Of a stretch of 42,305 bases of DNA, positions 33,151 to 42,234 are shown one piece after another. The DNA is from Hyphomicrobiaceae bacterium (GTDB lineage Bacteria; Pseudomonadota; Alphaproteobacteria; Rhizobiales; Hyphomicrobiaceae). The DNA is taken from NCBI GenBank assembly GCA_002919265.1, contig PKEY01000084.1, positions 1 through 42,305 of the forward strand, read 5' to 3'. The translations under genes were made by a program, and so were the position numbers. A model generated the notes under the pieces. That model worked only from the letters and a program-made list of their open reading frames with translations, searched no databases and had not been told where the DNA came from. How positions within the stretch are numbered: position 1 is the stretch's first letter; each line of letters starts with the position of its first letter.

Positions 33151-34275
33151 TTATAGGTCTCCGCTCCCGCGCCAGTTCTTGTTGGCCAGGAACACGAGCT
33201 GCGCACCGAAGATCACAACGGCCAGCCGAACAAGGTGGTGAAGCGCCGTGTACGCGACATCGAGGCCGAGGATGTAGGCCAGCAGGTTGAGCTCGGCCTG
33301 CCCTCCCGGTGCGAATGCGAGCAACACGCTGGTGCTGTCGAACCCGGTCAGGCCTGACACGCCCAGCGCAACTACGCCCGTCACCGCAACCAGGACAAAG
33401 GCGAAGACAATTCCCCACGTCATCGTGGCCGAGAATTCGCGCCAGGTGAGCCCACGAAATTGCGCACCCAGCATGATGCCCAACGTAACCTGGGCGAAGA
33501 TCATCACCTCCACAGGGACCTTGGCGGAGGTCAGGCCACTGGCATGGGCAAGCCCACTCAGGATCATCGGTCCGACGAGCGGTGCGCCGGCAATTCCCAA
33601 CTTACGCGCCACCAACCATCCCAACCATCCGAGCCCCACCAGCACCAAGGCATCCAGGAAGCTGAAGTCGGTGAGATGAACGCCTGGCGGCATGGCTCCG
33701 CCAATGCCCTGCTGCCCGCTCAACTGGAGCCAGAACGGCAAGATGGCGACGATCATCGTGATGCGGGTGGCCTGGATCAGCGTGACAGCTCGCACGTTGG
33801 CGCCGGCATCGGCGGACATGGACACCATGTCGGTGAGACCGCCCGGAACCGCGCAAAAGAACGCTGTTGGCCGATCAAATTTCGCTACCCGCTCGAAGAA
33901 AAGCAGCCCAAGAACAATGATCAGCAGCATATACGGCACGACCAGAAGCAAACTGCCGGCCATGCTGCCCAACATGGCCAGCAGTGCCGGCGAGAAAGCC
34001 GCTCCAATCGCCACACCGAGCACTGCTCGCACGGGAATGGACATCACACGTGGCCGCTCGATCGGGGCATGACAGACGGCCGCCACGAGACAGAAAGACA
34101 GCGATCCTAGGAACCAGGGTAGCGGAAGTTTGAGGGCGAGAAAGACGAGCGCCCCAATGCTCCCAACAAGATAACCGAGACTGATTCGCAGCAGCTGGCC
34201 GCGCGAGAGACCGCGTGAGGTTTGGGGTTTGGCAGCAGCGATCTTGCCTGCATCGGCATGCGGCCTTTCCTGCAT
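33151..34275 (-). CDS. AbrB-family (AmoA-like) integral membrane protein
   Basis: Member of the PF05145 family, a set of ten-helix membrane proteins formerly named for AbrB or ammonia monooxygenase without functional proof. The 374 residues contain two repeat halves, each with a PGG turn (VPGGLTDMVSMSADAGAN near 145-162 and FAPGGQAELNLLAYILG near the C-terminus), the family hallmark. A hydrophilic N-terminus (1-28) precedes the first helix. Transport role and cargo are unknown. AAGGAG lies 9 nt before the ATG. It is convergent with the bacterioferritin-like gene and divergent from the AsmA-family gene. Confidence 0.85.
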   Translation of the reverse strand: MQERPHADAGKIAAAKPQTSRGLSRGQLLRISLGYLVGSIGALVFLALKLPLPWFLGSLSFCLVAAVCHAPIERPRVMSIPVRAVLGVAIGAAFSPALLAMLGSMAGSLLLVVPYMLLIIVLGLLFFERVAKFDRPTAFFCAVPGGLTDMVSMSADAGANVRAVTLIQATRITMIVAILPFWLQLSGQQGIGGAMPPGVHLTDFSFLDALVLVGLGWLGWLVARKLGIAGAPLVGPMILSGLAHASGLTSAKVPVEVMIFAQVTLGIMLGAQFRGLTWREFSATMTWGIVFAFVLVAVTGVVALGVSGLTGFDSTSVLLAFAPGGQAELNLLAYILGLDVAYTALHHLVRLAVVIFGAQLVFLANKNWRGSGDL

Positions 34276-34434
34276 GCGAGCTAACTCCTTGAATATCTGA
34301 CGCGAATCGACGCTCCCGCTGCCGAAAAGGCGCGGCCGGCGAAGCGCGGAGAATGATCTTGCACCGGGGGTGACACAATTGCGCGCGAAAGATATGCCGA
34401 ATGGCGATCGTGCACCAAGAGGCTGTACTTACCC

Positions 34435-36660
34435 ATGACACGATCTCCGGAATTTGACTACGGCAGAGGGCAACCGCGCCGCACGCCTACCTACGGTGCG
34501 GTCAACCACCGGGCACAGAACTCATCACGGAGGGTGCGGCCGAAGCGCTCGAATCTTGTTCTGACGGCGTTGCTCTGGGCTGTCGTCAGCGTTGCTGCGC
34601 TGGCCGTAGCTACAGCGACGTTCCTTGCTGTCGCTGCGCCGACGGACATTCTGCGCGACCGGATCGTTCAGGAGGTGCGGGAGCGCACCGGGCGTGATCT
34701 CTCCATTGCCGGAGGTACTTCGCTGACGTTCTTCCCTCACGTGGGCCTGAGCCTTCAAAATGTTTCGTTGTCTCCGCCTCCTCATTTGCAGGGCGACCGG
34801 TTCGCCCATGTCGAGCAAATCGATGTGCGCATCCCGCTCTCGCGGCTGCTTCGCGGCGAACTGGCGGTGGAGCAGATCTTTCTTCGTCGGCCCGAAATTT
34901 ATCTGGTCGTTGACGCCGATGGCCGCCGCAGCTGGAGCTTCGCGAGACAGGGCCAAGCCAGCGACTCTATAGCGCGAAAGGCAAACAGCGCGATCCAGCC
35001 CAGTGAGCCGATCGCTGCTTTGGCCGCTATGGCAGCCGTGAACCTGCGCGTCGAGGACGGCATCGTCCACTACACCGATGAACGACGGCAGGTCAGCGAA
35101 AAAATCACAGGTTTGAATTTGCAGGTTGATTTGCCTTCCGCTGATAGCGCGCTCGAGGCACGCGGCGAGCTACAGTTTCGCGGGGAAAAGCTGAGCCTCC
35201 GTGCAAAAATCGACAGTCCCGCGACCTTGCTGGCGAGCCGGGATTCGAATTTCAGCGTTCGCGTGAACAGTACGTTGATCACGGCAAGCTATGACGGAAC
35301 GCTCGCGATTTCACCCGCTCCCAAAGCGGTCGGCAAACTGAAGGTGGACGCGAGTTCGCTGCACGGCCTTACCACCTGGCTGGGCACGGGCATTGTTGAA
35401 GACGAAGAGGACGGGCATTTCACCCTGTCGGGTAGGCTCGATGTCAGCGAGGCTGCGATCGCTCTACTGGACGCCAAGGCGCAGATTGGATCGAATTCCG
35501 TCAGTGGCTTGGCCGTCATCGAAAGCAGGCCAGATGCCCGGCCCCGGCTTAGCGCAGATCTTCAGCTCAGCTCACTTGATCTAGGCCGCTGGTTGAGCGC
35601 GAAGGAAACTCCAAGGAAAGGCCGCGCCGCCATTGAAGGCGCTCCCAGGCGTGATGATCAAGCGTCACCCCAAACCATAGAGGACCTGTTGCGAGGAACC
35701 GAAGTTGAAGGGCCACAGGTTCGGGGTTTCATCGCACGCGAAGGCTGGAGCGACAGGCCATTCAATTTCGAAAAGCTGGGCCTGTTCGACGCCGACGTGA
35801 GGCTGAACATTGACGAAGTGCAGTATCGCTACCTGAAGGCTGGCACGACGCGGATTACTGCAACGCTCACGGACCGCGTGCTCGATACCAGCATCAACGA
35901 AATGCAGCTTTACGGTGGCTTCGGGCGGGGAACTGTTCAGCTCAACGCTGCCGAGTCGGCGCCCGCCCTCCAGGTGAATTTCGAGGTTCAGAACGTTTCC
36001 GCTTTTGACCTTCTGCGGGATGCCGCCGAATTCGATTGGATCGCAGGCGAAGGGCGCATCTTGCTCGCCTTCACCGGCACAGGGCAGACAGAGCGTGAGT
36101 TCGTCGAAACGCTCAATGGCAGGGCCGAATTCGATTTCCGCGATGGCGCCCTCGTCGGCTTTGATATTCCGGCTGCGATAGAAGGACTGCAGAGAGGAAT
36201 TATTCCTGAATTCGAGCGGAACGGCGCAAAAAAAACGAATTTCAGCGTGCTCACCGCGTCGTTTGATATCAAGGATGGAATTGCCAGCAACCGGGATCTA
36301 CGGATGGTGAGCAAAATCATGGAGGTCACCGGTGCAGGCCGCGCAGATTTGCCGCGACGAACCCTCGATTACACCATCCGACCAAAGCTGGCTGCATCGA
36401 CGAATTCCAGCAACGAGCCGAGCGGGCTTGAGCTGCCCGTCCGTATCACGGGGCCGTGGAGCAACCCAAAATACAGTGCGGATTTCGACGCTGTTCTGAA
36501 GAATTCCGATCAGGTGATCGACACCGTCAAGGAAATCGGCAAACAGTTCAAGGGTAAGAATCTGGGTGATGCTGTTCAGGAGCTTCTGGGCGACGAGGAA
36601 AAAAGAAAAGAAACAAAGAGAAAAGCGCGCGACCTGCTCAAGCAATTCCTGAAGCAATAA
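34435..36660 (+). CDS. AsmA-family protein
   Basis: Large envelope protein of the AsmA/TamB-like group, associated with outer-membrane lipid or protein assembly. The 741 residues start with a hydrophilic Arg-rich N-terminus, one membrane helix at about 41-65, and the AsmA N-terminal signature (FLAVAAPTDILRDRI, then the RTGRDLSIAG-TSLTFFPHVGLSL pattern). Long stretches of predicted beta structure follow. The C-terminal AsmA_2-like region has the GRAEFDFRDGALVGFDI and IASNRDLRMVSK motifs, and a Lys/Glu-rich coiled tail (about 710-741) ends the protein. It is convergent with tonB, with only 22 bp between the stop codons. Confidence 0.87.
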   Translation: MTRSPEFDYGRGQPRRTPTYGAVNHRAQNSSRRVRPKRSNLVLTALLWAVVSVAALAVATATFLAVAAPTDILRDRIVQEVRERTGRDLSIAGGTSLTFFPHVGLSLQNVSLSPPPHLQGDRFAHVEQIDVRIPLSRLLRGELAVEQIFLRRPEIYLVVDADGRRSWSFARQGQASDSIARKANSAIQPSEPIAALAAMAAVNLRVEDGIVHYTDERRQVSEKITGLNLQVDLPSADSALEARGELQFRGEKLSLRAKIDSPATLLASRDSNFSVRVNSTLITASYDGTLAISPAPKAVGKLKVDASSLHGLTTWLGTGIVEDEEDGHFTLSGRLDVSEAAIALLDAKAQIGSNSVSGLAVIESRPDARPRLSADLQLSSLDLGRWLSAKETPRKGRAAIEGAPRRDDQASPQTIEDLLRGTEVEGPQVRGFIAREGWSDRPFNFEKLGLFDADVRLNIDEVQYRYLKAGTTRITATLTDRVLDTSINEMQLYGGFGRGTVQLNAAESAPALQVNFEVQNVSAFDLLRDAAEFDWIAGEGRILLAFTGTGQTEREFVETLNGRAEFDFRDGALVGFDIPAAIEGLQRGIIPEFERNGAKKTNFSVLTASFDIKDGIASNRDLRMVSKIMEVTGAGRADLPRRTLDYTIRPKLAASTNSSNEPSGLELPVRITGPWSNPKYSADFDAVLKNSDQVIDTVKEIGKQFKGKNLGDAVQELLGDEEKRKETKRKARDLLKQFLKQ

Positions 36661-36682
36661 GGATCAGGCCCCGATAGCCATT

Positions 36683-37552
36683 TCACCTGACCGTGATGGT
36701 TATGCTGCCTGAGAAGGAGCCATTTGGCGGCGGTGGAAATGAAACGCCTCGAAGAGCTGCTCGAACCGCCTGATCGATCTCGGCGCTGCCCGACGACTGC
36801 AGATTTAGCGAAGCGAGCTGGCCCGCCGAGTTGATCTTGAACACCAGCCCAACCTTACCCGTCGAACGGAGATTTCTGATCCGCTGAGTTCGCGAGACCA
36901 GAACCGATCGAACAGTTGCGGCATAGGCCGCGATGCTTTGCGCGGAAGCATTTGACTGGCCGCCGCCCAAGCCAGCCTGACCGCGGCTAGCCGGACTCGA
37001 AGCAGATTTTGGCTTCGGCTGCTCCTTTTTCCGTTCCTTTTCTTCTTTTTTCTTTCCGATCTCTTTGGTTTTGACAGTTTCGCGCTTGACCGGCGTTTCC
37101 TTCACCGGCTCGACCTCGTCGAGCTTCTTGACCGGCTCTGCCTGAAGCGGAATGGCAACGGCGCTCTCCACCTCTTTCAGTGGTGGCTCCACTTCGAGCA
37201 TTGCCGTCTGCTGCGGCACGACCTCAGAAACAACCTCTTTTGTTGGCTCCAGTGCGGGCTTCAGTTCCTCGACAACCGGTATGTCGGTCGGCTCGACGAC
37301 TTGTGCAGTCTCAAGGCCATCGCTCGCCAGCGCGGCCACGGAATCGGGGCTCCCCACCGCGGCAAGCTCCTGATCGGGATCGCCCGGCGGAAGGATCATG
37401 ATTTCGGCGTGTTCAAGTGAGATGGCTGTCGGAGTCGGCGCCGGCAGGCGCACTAACATCAGCCCATAGCCAGCTGAGACCAGGAGGGCCACCAAAGGCC
37501 GAAAGCCTATGGGCACAAGTCTGGGGACAGAATGTTCCGACGGTGTCGGCAC
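36683..37552 (-). CDS. tonB: TonB energy-transducing protein
   Basis: Links the ExbBD proton-driven motor in the inner membrane to TonB-dependent receptors. The 289 residues show one N-terminal membrane helix (about 17-34), a long periplasmic linker rich in Pro, Glu, Val and Lys (about 85-195, with a KKKEEKERKKEQPKPK stretch) and a C-terminal TonB domain (about 205-289) with VGLVFKINSAGQL and SFPPPPNG-F. The start is a GTG 18 bp after exbD. With the hmu genes to the right, heme uptake is the probable main client. Confidence 0.93.
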   Translation of the reverse strand: MPTPSEHSVPRLVPIGFRPLVALLVSAGYGLMLVRLPAPTPTAISLEHAEIMILPPGDPDQELAAVGSPDSVAALASDGLETAQVVEPTDIPVVEELKPALEPTKEVVSEVVPQQTAMLEVEPPLKEVESAVAIPLQAEPVKKLDEVEPVKETPVKRETVKTKEIGKKKEEKERKKEQPKPKSASSPASRGQAGLGGGQSNASAQSIAAYAATVRSVLVSRTQRIRNLRSTGKVGLVFKINSAGQLASLNLQSSGSAEIDQAVRAALRGVSFPPPPNGSFSGSITITVR

Positions 37553-37570
37553 CGGGCCATTACCCCAGCA

Positions 37571-38029
37571 TCACTGCGCGGGTACCGCGTGTTCAGCAGT
37601 CTCAGCGTCCGTCCGTTGACCAGTCGCGAGTAGTGCAATCTTCACGATGCCGTTCGCAGCGAGATGATCCATCACGGCGACGATCTCGCCATAGGGCACT
37701 TCCTTATCTCCGCGAACGTGCACATGACGGTCCTCGCCATTGAGCATCCGACGCACTTCGGCAGCAATTTCTTGCCGCGGGACCGTCTGATCACCGACGG
37801 TCAACTCGCCTTCCTTCGTCAGCGTAATAACCACCGGCTGCTTCGGATCGAGTGGCTCCGCCGTTTTCGCCTGGGGCAGGTTCACCTTGAGGCCCGCCGA
37901 AAGCATCGGCGCGGTGATCATGAAAACGATGAGCAGCACCAGCATGACGTCCACAAGGGGCGTCACGTTAATTTCAGGCATCGGCTGATAAAGCGAATTG
38001 CCTGAATTACTGCGCGGCGACATGGCCAT
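37571..38029 (-). CDS. exbD: ExbD biopolymer transport protein
   Basis: Proton-channel subunit of the TonB-ExbB-ExbD complex. From the chosen ATG it has 152 residues, with one membrane helix (about 26-47) that carries the essential Asp at position 27 in TPLVDVMLVLLIVFM, and a periplasmic domain. AGGGAG lies 7 nt before the ATG at 38029; an ATG two codons later would also do. The start overlaps the end of exbB by 23 bp. Confidence 0.93.
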   Translation of the reverse strand: MAMSPRSNSGNSLYQPMPEINVTPLVDVMLVLLIVFMITAPMLSAGLKVNLPQAKTAEPLDPKQPVVITLTKEGELTVGDQTVPRQEIAAEVRRMLNGEDRHVHVRGDKEVPYGEIVAVMDHLAANGIVKIALLATGQRTDAETAEHAVPAQ

Positions 38030-38672
38030 TGCGCGGCTCCCTCTCGCGGTGAAGCTCATGAACAGGCGCCGATCTGACCATCAGGGCGACGGCCTGATCT
38101 TCGATCACGTGATCCAGCGACTGCGCGACACGACCGATTGCGCTCGAAAGACGGTTGTAGCCCATCGACGCCGGTATTGCGGCGGCAAGGCCGATCGCGG
38201 TGGCCGCCAGGGCTTCCGCAATGCCCGGAGCGACGACGGCAAGGCTGGTATCGTTGGCATCGGCGATGCTGGCAAAGCTCGTCATGATCCCCCAGACCGT
38301 GCCGAACAACCCGATGAAAGGCGCCACGGAAGAAATGACGGCCAAACTGGGTAAGCCACGGTCGAGCCGGCCGAGCAAAACTTGCGCGGCACGCCGCATG
38401 GCTTCGCCAATCCGCTGCCGCTTCTCGCCGGCCGTCTCCATGGGTACCTGAATTCGCCGAGCTGTTTCTCCAGCCTCGATGATCGGCAACAGGAGCGGTG
38501 AAATGTGATTTCGCCCGCCGTTATGCAGACGACGAACGGCACTCCGAAGCCGGATCAGCCCGACCCACCCTTCCAGGATCAGAACCCAACACCAGATCGA
38601 CATCACAAGCAGGACGATGATCACAGCCTTGCCGACCAGCCCGGCCTGCATGAAAAGGCCGATCGGTGTCAT
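38007..38672 (-). CDS. exbB: ExbB biopolymer transport protein
   Basis: Inner-membrane scaffold and proton-path subunit of the TonB system. From the chosen ATG the protein has 221 residues with three helices (about 12-35, 115-140 and 155-180). The MotA/TolQ/ExbB motif SSVAPFIGLFGTVWGIM is followed by a conserved VAPGIAEALAATAIGLAAAIPA helix. GTGGAG lies 6 nt before the ATG. Upstream in-frame codons exist but give a non-family N-terminus. It follows a small secreted-protein gene by 26 bp. Confidence 0.93.
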   Translation of the reverse strand: MTPIGLFMQAGLVGKAVIIVLLVMSIWCWVLILEGWVGLIRLRSAVRRLHNGGRNHISPLLLPIIEAGETARRIQVPMETAGEKRQRIGEAMRRAAQVLLGRLDRGLPSLAVISSVAPFIGLFGTVWGIMTSFASIADANDTSLAVVAPGIAEALAATAIGLAAAIPASMGYNRLSSAIGRVAQSLDHVIEDQAVALMVRSAPVHELHREREPRNGHVAAQ

Positions 38673-38698
38673 CGAGTGCTCCACGTCCCTCCTCCGAT

Positions 38699-39124
38699 CT
38701 ACTTGAACAGCTTGATCGAAGTGCGCGACGAAAGCTCGAGGCGCGAGAGGCAGTCGCCCAGGCTCCCCGGCTGGCACGCGATCACATCATTGATCAATAG
38801 GGAGCCGAGCGAGTCGCAGCTTTCATCGAAATCGAAGGCCCGAAGGCTCGTCTTTTGTGCTTTCAGCGGCCCGAACTCGATGACGAGCCGGCGTTTAATA
38901 ACCCCGTCGGCACCGAAAAGTGCCGTATCCGCTTTCAGGCTTTCGACGGCAGATGAGGCCGGGTTTTTCGTCACAAAAGTCAGCCGGCATTTGCCGCCGA
39001 TCGGTTCTGCCGCGTTCAGCTCAATCGCCAGTGGATCCTGAGCGAATGCAGCGGGCGCGGATGCCATCGCCATCATCGCTGCACTGGCAGCGTGCAGAAT
39101 TCGTCCCCGCCTGCGCTTGAGCAT
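38699..39124 (-). CDS. Small secreted protein at the head of the exbB-exbD-tonB operon
   Basis: Exported protein of 141 residues; I do not recognise the family. A signal peptide spans about 1-29 (basic RRRGR, then an Ala/Met-rich core ending APAAFAQ). The mature part is a small beta-rich domain with four cysteines (in GKCRLTF, DESCDSL, IACQPG and GDCLSR), which could form two disulfides in the periplasm. AGGAG lies 7 nt before the ATG at 39124. The gene is 26 bp before exbB on the same strand, so a part in TonB-dependent uptake is possible but unproven. Confidence 0.78.
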   Translation of the reverse strand: MLKRRRGRILHAASAAMMAMASAPAAFAQDPLAIELNAAEPIGGKCRLTFVTKNPASSAVESLKADTALFGADGVIKRRLVIEFGPLKAQKTSLRAFDFDESCDSLGSLLINDVIACQPGSLGDCLSRLELSSRTSIKLFK

Positions 39125-39209
39125 CAAGCACTCCTGGTCATCGGAATTCGGCAGCCGTGCCAAGCCGAGCTGCGCTCGCTCAGGCAATGCCACTTCTATA
39201 CTACAGTTG

Positions 39210-40031
39210 TCAAGAATATGATCCGGGACCGGAGCTCAGTGCCGCACAGGATTGGGGAAGCAGAAACGGCCCGCCGTTTTGCGGAACACGGTTCGTCCGG
39301 ATCTCGCAGCCGAAAGCCTCGGAAAGCTGATCATCCCTCATGACCTCAGAGGCTGGTCCACGCGCCAGAACAGTTCCGTCTGAAATGAGCACCAGCTCGT
39401 CTGCATAGGCCGATGCCAGATTGAGGTCGTGAAGCACGGCAAGAACAGCCCGCCCACTACTCTTCTGACGGGTTAGCTCGTCGAGCACGAGAAGCTGATG
39501 GCCAATATCCAGGCTGGACGTTGGCTCATCGGCCAAGATAGCTGTTTCGTTCGGCGGGCAACGCCCGGACTCGAGCTGGCACAACACTCGCGCCAAGTGC
39601 ACACGCTGCCGCTCACCGCCCGACAGGGTTGTATATGTCTGGTGTGCGACATGGCCGAGTCCCAACCGCTCCAGCATATTTTGCGCCAGCCGGTGCGCGC
39701 CCGGATTACTGACCTCAAGACCCGGCACCGAAATCCCTAGGAGGACCACTTCCAGCGCCGTGAACGGAAAAGTGAGCGGTGTGTGCTGTGAAACGACGGC
39801 TCGACGCCGGGACAAATAGTCGGCGGCCAGCGTGGCCATATCCTGGGAGTCGATGAGAACTCGGCCAGCCGTCGGCTTCAGCTCACCCGTCAGAAGACGG
39901 AGCAGGGTGGACTTGCCCGCGCCATTAGGCCCGATGATGGCGACCAGCCGTCCGGGCTGCAGCTCCAGGTCGATGTCTCGAACCAGGGGGCGGCCGCCGG
40001 CGACATATGTAACGGATTGCGCACGGATCAT
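39210..40031 (-). CDS. hmuV: Hemin ABC transporter ATP-binding protein HmuV
   Basis: ATPase of the heme importer. The 273 residues have Walker A GPNGAGKST at 34-42, a Q-loop around VVSQHTPLTFPFTALEVVLLG (HmuV-typical), the signature LSGGERQRVHLARVL, Walker B ILADEPTSSLD and an H-loop in VLHDLNLA. It overlaps the end of hmuU by 4 bp, so the two are translationally coupled. It is the last gene of the hmu unit. Confidence 0.94.
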   Translation of the reverse strand: MIRAQSVTYVAGGRPLVRDIDLELQPGRLVAIIGPNGAGKSTLLRLLTGELKPTAGRVLIDSQDMATLAADYLSRRRAVVSQHTPLTFPFTALEVVLLGISVPGLEVSNPGAHRLAQNMLERLGLGHVAHQTYTTLSGGERQRVHLARVLCQLESGRCPPNETAILADEPTSSLDIGHQLLVLDELTRQKSSGRAVLAVLHDLNLASAYADELVLISDGTVLARGPASEVMRDDQLSEAFGCEIRTNRVPQNGGPFLLPQSCAALSSGPGSYS

Positions 40032-41125
40032 GGCGCCGACATCACTCCTCCGCGCTTGATCACGAGGTGCAGAAATACTGGCGCCCCAACGATGGCCATG
40101 ATGATGCCGATGGGGAGCTCAGCAGGCGCCACAATCATGCGCGCCACCACATCGGCGACGACCACCAGCACCGCACCGAGAAGTGCTGAGCCAGGCAACA
40201 CGATGCGATGGTCCGGCCCTGCGATGAGCCGCACAAGGTGAGGGACGACGATACCAACGAAGCCGATCGTTCCGGCAACCGCGACGGCAGCGCCAACAGC
40301 TGCGGCGGTCAGCGTCACGATCCATAATTTGGCGCGCTCGACCTCGATGCCGAGGTAAAAGGCCTCCGCCTCGCCCAGCAAAAGGCCATTCAAAGCGCGA
40401 ATGAAGCGCGGAATGGCGAGCAATAGGAGCAACGCGAACGGCACAATGCCAAGCACCTTCTGCCAGCTCGCGCCCGCGAGCGATCCCATCGACCAAAGCG
40501 TCAGATCGCGGAGCTCGCGGTCGTCCGTGACGTACGCCAGCAGCCCCGTCAGCGCGCCCGCGATAGCAGCTAGCGCAATACCGGCCAACAGAAGGGTGGC
40601 GATGGCCGTTGTGCCGTGCCGGCGCGCAATCAGCATCAGCATCATCGTCGTCGCAAAACCGCCAAGGAAGGCGGCCACGGGTAACGCCCACGCACCGAGA
40701 GTGCGCACCCACGGCCCTGCGAAGCTGCTGCCCAGTGCGATTGTCGCCACTGCCGCCAATGCTGCACCGGAAGAAACACCGATCAGTCCCGGATCGGCCA
40801 GCGGATTGCGGAAAAGACCCTGCATCATAGCGCCCGCCACGCCGAGCGATGCGCCGACGAAAGCGCCCAGGATCATGCGCGGTAGTCGCACCTCCAACAG
40901 CACGAGGCGCGCGTACGCATCAGCGGCAGAGTCGCTGCCGGAAAGCGCGGCCGAAATCGCCTGAGGCAAGGACGAGAGCGTAAGTCCTGTCGGCCCGACG
41001 CTGACCGAGGTGATCGCAGCGAGAACAAGAGCCACCCACCCCGCCCACACGAGGCGCCGACCCAGCGCATGGCGATCAAGGCGACTGACGTTCGTGTGCG
41101 GCAGGCGCAAGGTTTGGGTGGCCAT
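40028..41125 (-). CDS. hmuU: Hemin ABC transporter permease HmuU
   Basis: FecCD/BtuC-type permease that forms the inner-membrane channel for heme. The 365 residues contain about nine to ten helices with the family motifs RLPR (in EVRLPRMILGAFVGASLGVAGAMMQGLFRNPLADPGLIGVSSG), the TLLLAGIALAAIAGALTG repeat, and the GFVGIVVPHLVRLIAGPDHR loop near 270-290 that contacts the ATPase. It overlaps hmuV by 4 bp and begins 6 bp after hmuT. Confidence 0.94.
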   Translation of the reverse strand: MATQTLRLPHTNVSRLDRHALGRRLVWAGWVALVLAAITSVSVGPTGLTLSSLPQAISAALSGSDSAADAYARLVLLEVRLPRMILGAFVGASLGVAGAMMQGLFRNPLADPGLIGVSSGAALAAVATIALGSSFAGPWVRTLGAWALPVAAFLGGFATTMMLMLIARRHGTTAIATLLLAGIALAAIAGALTGLLAYVTDDRELRDLTLWSMGSLAGASWQKVLGIVPFALLLLLAIPRFIRALNGLLLGEAEAFYLGIEVERAKLWIVTLTAAAVGAAVAVAGTIGFVGIVVPHLVRLIAGPDHRIVLPGSALLGAVLVVVADVVARMIVAPAELPIGIIMAIVGAPVFLHLVIKRGGVMSAP

Positions 41126-41131
41126 TCGTGC

Positions 41132-42031
41132 CTACTTTGGCAGTTGCGGGTAAAGCTGCGCCATCAGCTCGCCAGCCGCTTGCGGTGCGCGCGGGCCAAA
41201 TCCCAGCAGATAAGACGCGTCCATGGTGATGATCGGCACTTTTTCTCCGATGCCGATCGCCTTGAAGCCCGGAAGCGCTGCAATGTCCCCTGCAACATTC
41301 TCCTGCGGCGAACGCCGCGCGGCGATGACAACCTGGGGCGCCATCTCGATCAGCGCTTCGTCGCTGACCGGCTTGTAGCCGTTGAGACTCGCAGCAGCAT
41401 TGATTGCCCCGGCCAGCTTCAGCATCACGTCGGCCGTTGTGCCCCTGCCCCCAACCAAGGCTCGACCGGAATTGACGCTCAGCACCAGAAGCGCCCGAAC
41501 GGGCTCGCTGATCTTCGCTCGGGCAGCTTCAAGAGCACTGAATTGGCTTTGGAGCTGGGATGCGAGCTCGTTGGCCTTTTCCTCGGCATCGACCGCTTTC
41601 CCGACGAGCCGCACCTTTTCGATCAAACTTGCCGCTCCCTCGCCTTCCGGGAGAATGACGAGAGGAACGGACGAGGTCCTCAGCGCGCGAACGACCTCGG
41701 GCGGGCCGGCGTGCCAATTCGCGAGGATCAGCGTGGCGCCCGTCGATAGCACCCCTTCGGTCGAAAGCGCCCGCATGTAGCCGACCTTTTTCTTGTTCAG
41801 GGCCTCAGGCGGGAACTGGCTGGTGGTGTCGACGGCAACGATCTTGTCGCCGAAGCCCAGGGCGTAAAGGATTTCCGTTGTGTCCCCGCCGATGCTGAGG
41901 AGCCGAGACGTATCGGTGGCTTTGACAATTTCGCCCGTTGCGTCCTTCACCTCCGCGGCCAGGCTGGCGCCTGTGGCCAGCCCTGCGACCCCGATGGCCA
42001 GCGCGGCGAACCCTGAAAGAAAACGGCTCAT
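41132..42031 (-). CDS. hmuT: Hemin ABC transporter periplasmic binding protein HmuT
   Basis: Periplasmic heme-binding protein of the importer. The 299 residues have a signal peptide (about 1-26, ending GASLAAE), then the PBP (TroA-type) fold with the RLLSIGGDTTEILYALGFGDKIVAVD start, the YMRALSTEGVLSTGATLI motif, and the C-terminal lobe with PQVVIAARRSP and PGFKAIGIGEKV. An AAGGA ribosome binding site lies 6-7 nt before the ATG. It follows hemP by 14 bp. Confidence 0.94.
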   Translation of the reverse strand: MSRFLSGFAALAIGVAGLATGASLAAEVKDATGEIVKATDTSRLLSIGGDTTEILYALGFGDKIVAVDTTSQFPPEALNKKKVGYMRALSTEGVLSTGATLILANWHAGPPEVVRALRTSSVPLVILPEGEGAASLIEKVRLVGKAVDAEEKANELASQLQSQFSALEAARAKISEPVRALLVLSVNSGRALVGGRGTTADVMLKLAGAINAAASLNGYKPVSDEALIEMAPQVVIAARRSPQENVAGDIAALPGFKAIGIGEKVPIITMDASYLLGFGPRAPQAAGELMAQLYPQLPK

Positions 42032-42045
42032 GACATCCTTCTCGC

Positions 42046-42234
42046 TTATTTCGTCAGGATCAGCTTGCCGTTGGCCGTGATGCGCAGCCGGTATTCTTGA
42101 CCGTTGTGCTCCAGAATGGCCTCGCGTGCATCGGAAAGCAGGTCGCTCACCCGCACGCGCACGGCTTTGGCAGCCTGCCGTGTGCTTTCTGTTGCTGGCG
42201 TCTTCGTCCTATTGTTCTGACTTGCGCCGTCCAT
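42046..42234 (-). CDS. hemP: Hemin uptake protein HemP/HmuP
   Basis: Small protein of 62 residues of the HemP family, which in Bradyrhizobium and Burkholderia-type bacteria acts with Irr or iron signals to raise hmu expression. The conserved C-terminal half has REAILEHNGQEYRLRIT and ends NGKLILTK, as in the family. The N-terminus (1-25) is hydrophilic and variable. It is the first gene of hemP-hmuT-hmuU-hmuV. Its promoter region runs into the right edge (42235-42305), where I see no Irr-type site. Confidence 0.92.
   Translation of the reverse strand: MDGASQNNRTKTPATESTRQAAKAVRVRVSDLLSDAREAILEHNGQEYRLRITANGKLILTK

Noticed and set aside
39185..39213. TTGACA promoter for the secreted-protein/exbB-exbD-tonB unit overlapping the hmuV stop codon
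   Set aside because: The -35 box is perfect, but at 16-18 bp spacing there is no acceptable -10 box; only noted as a possibility.
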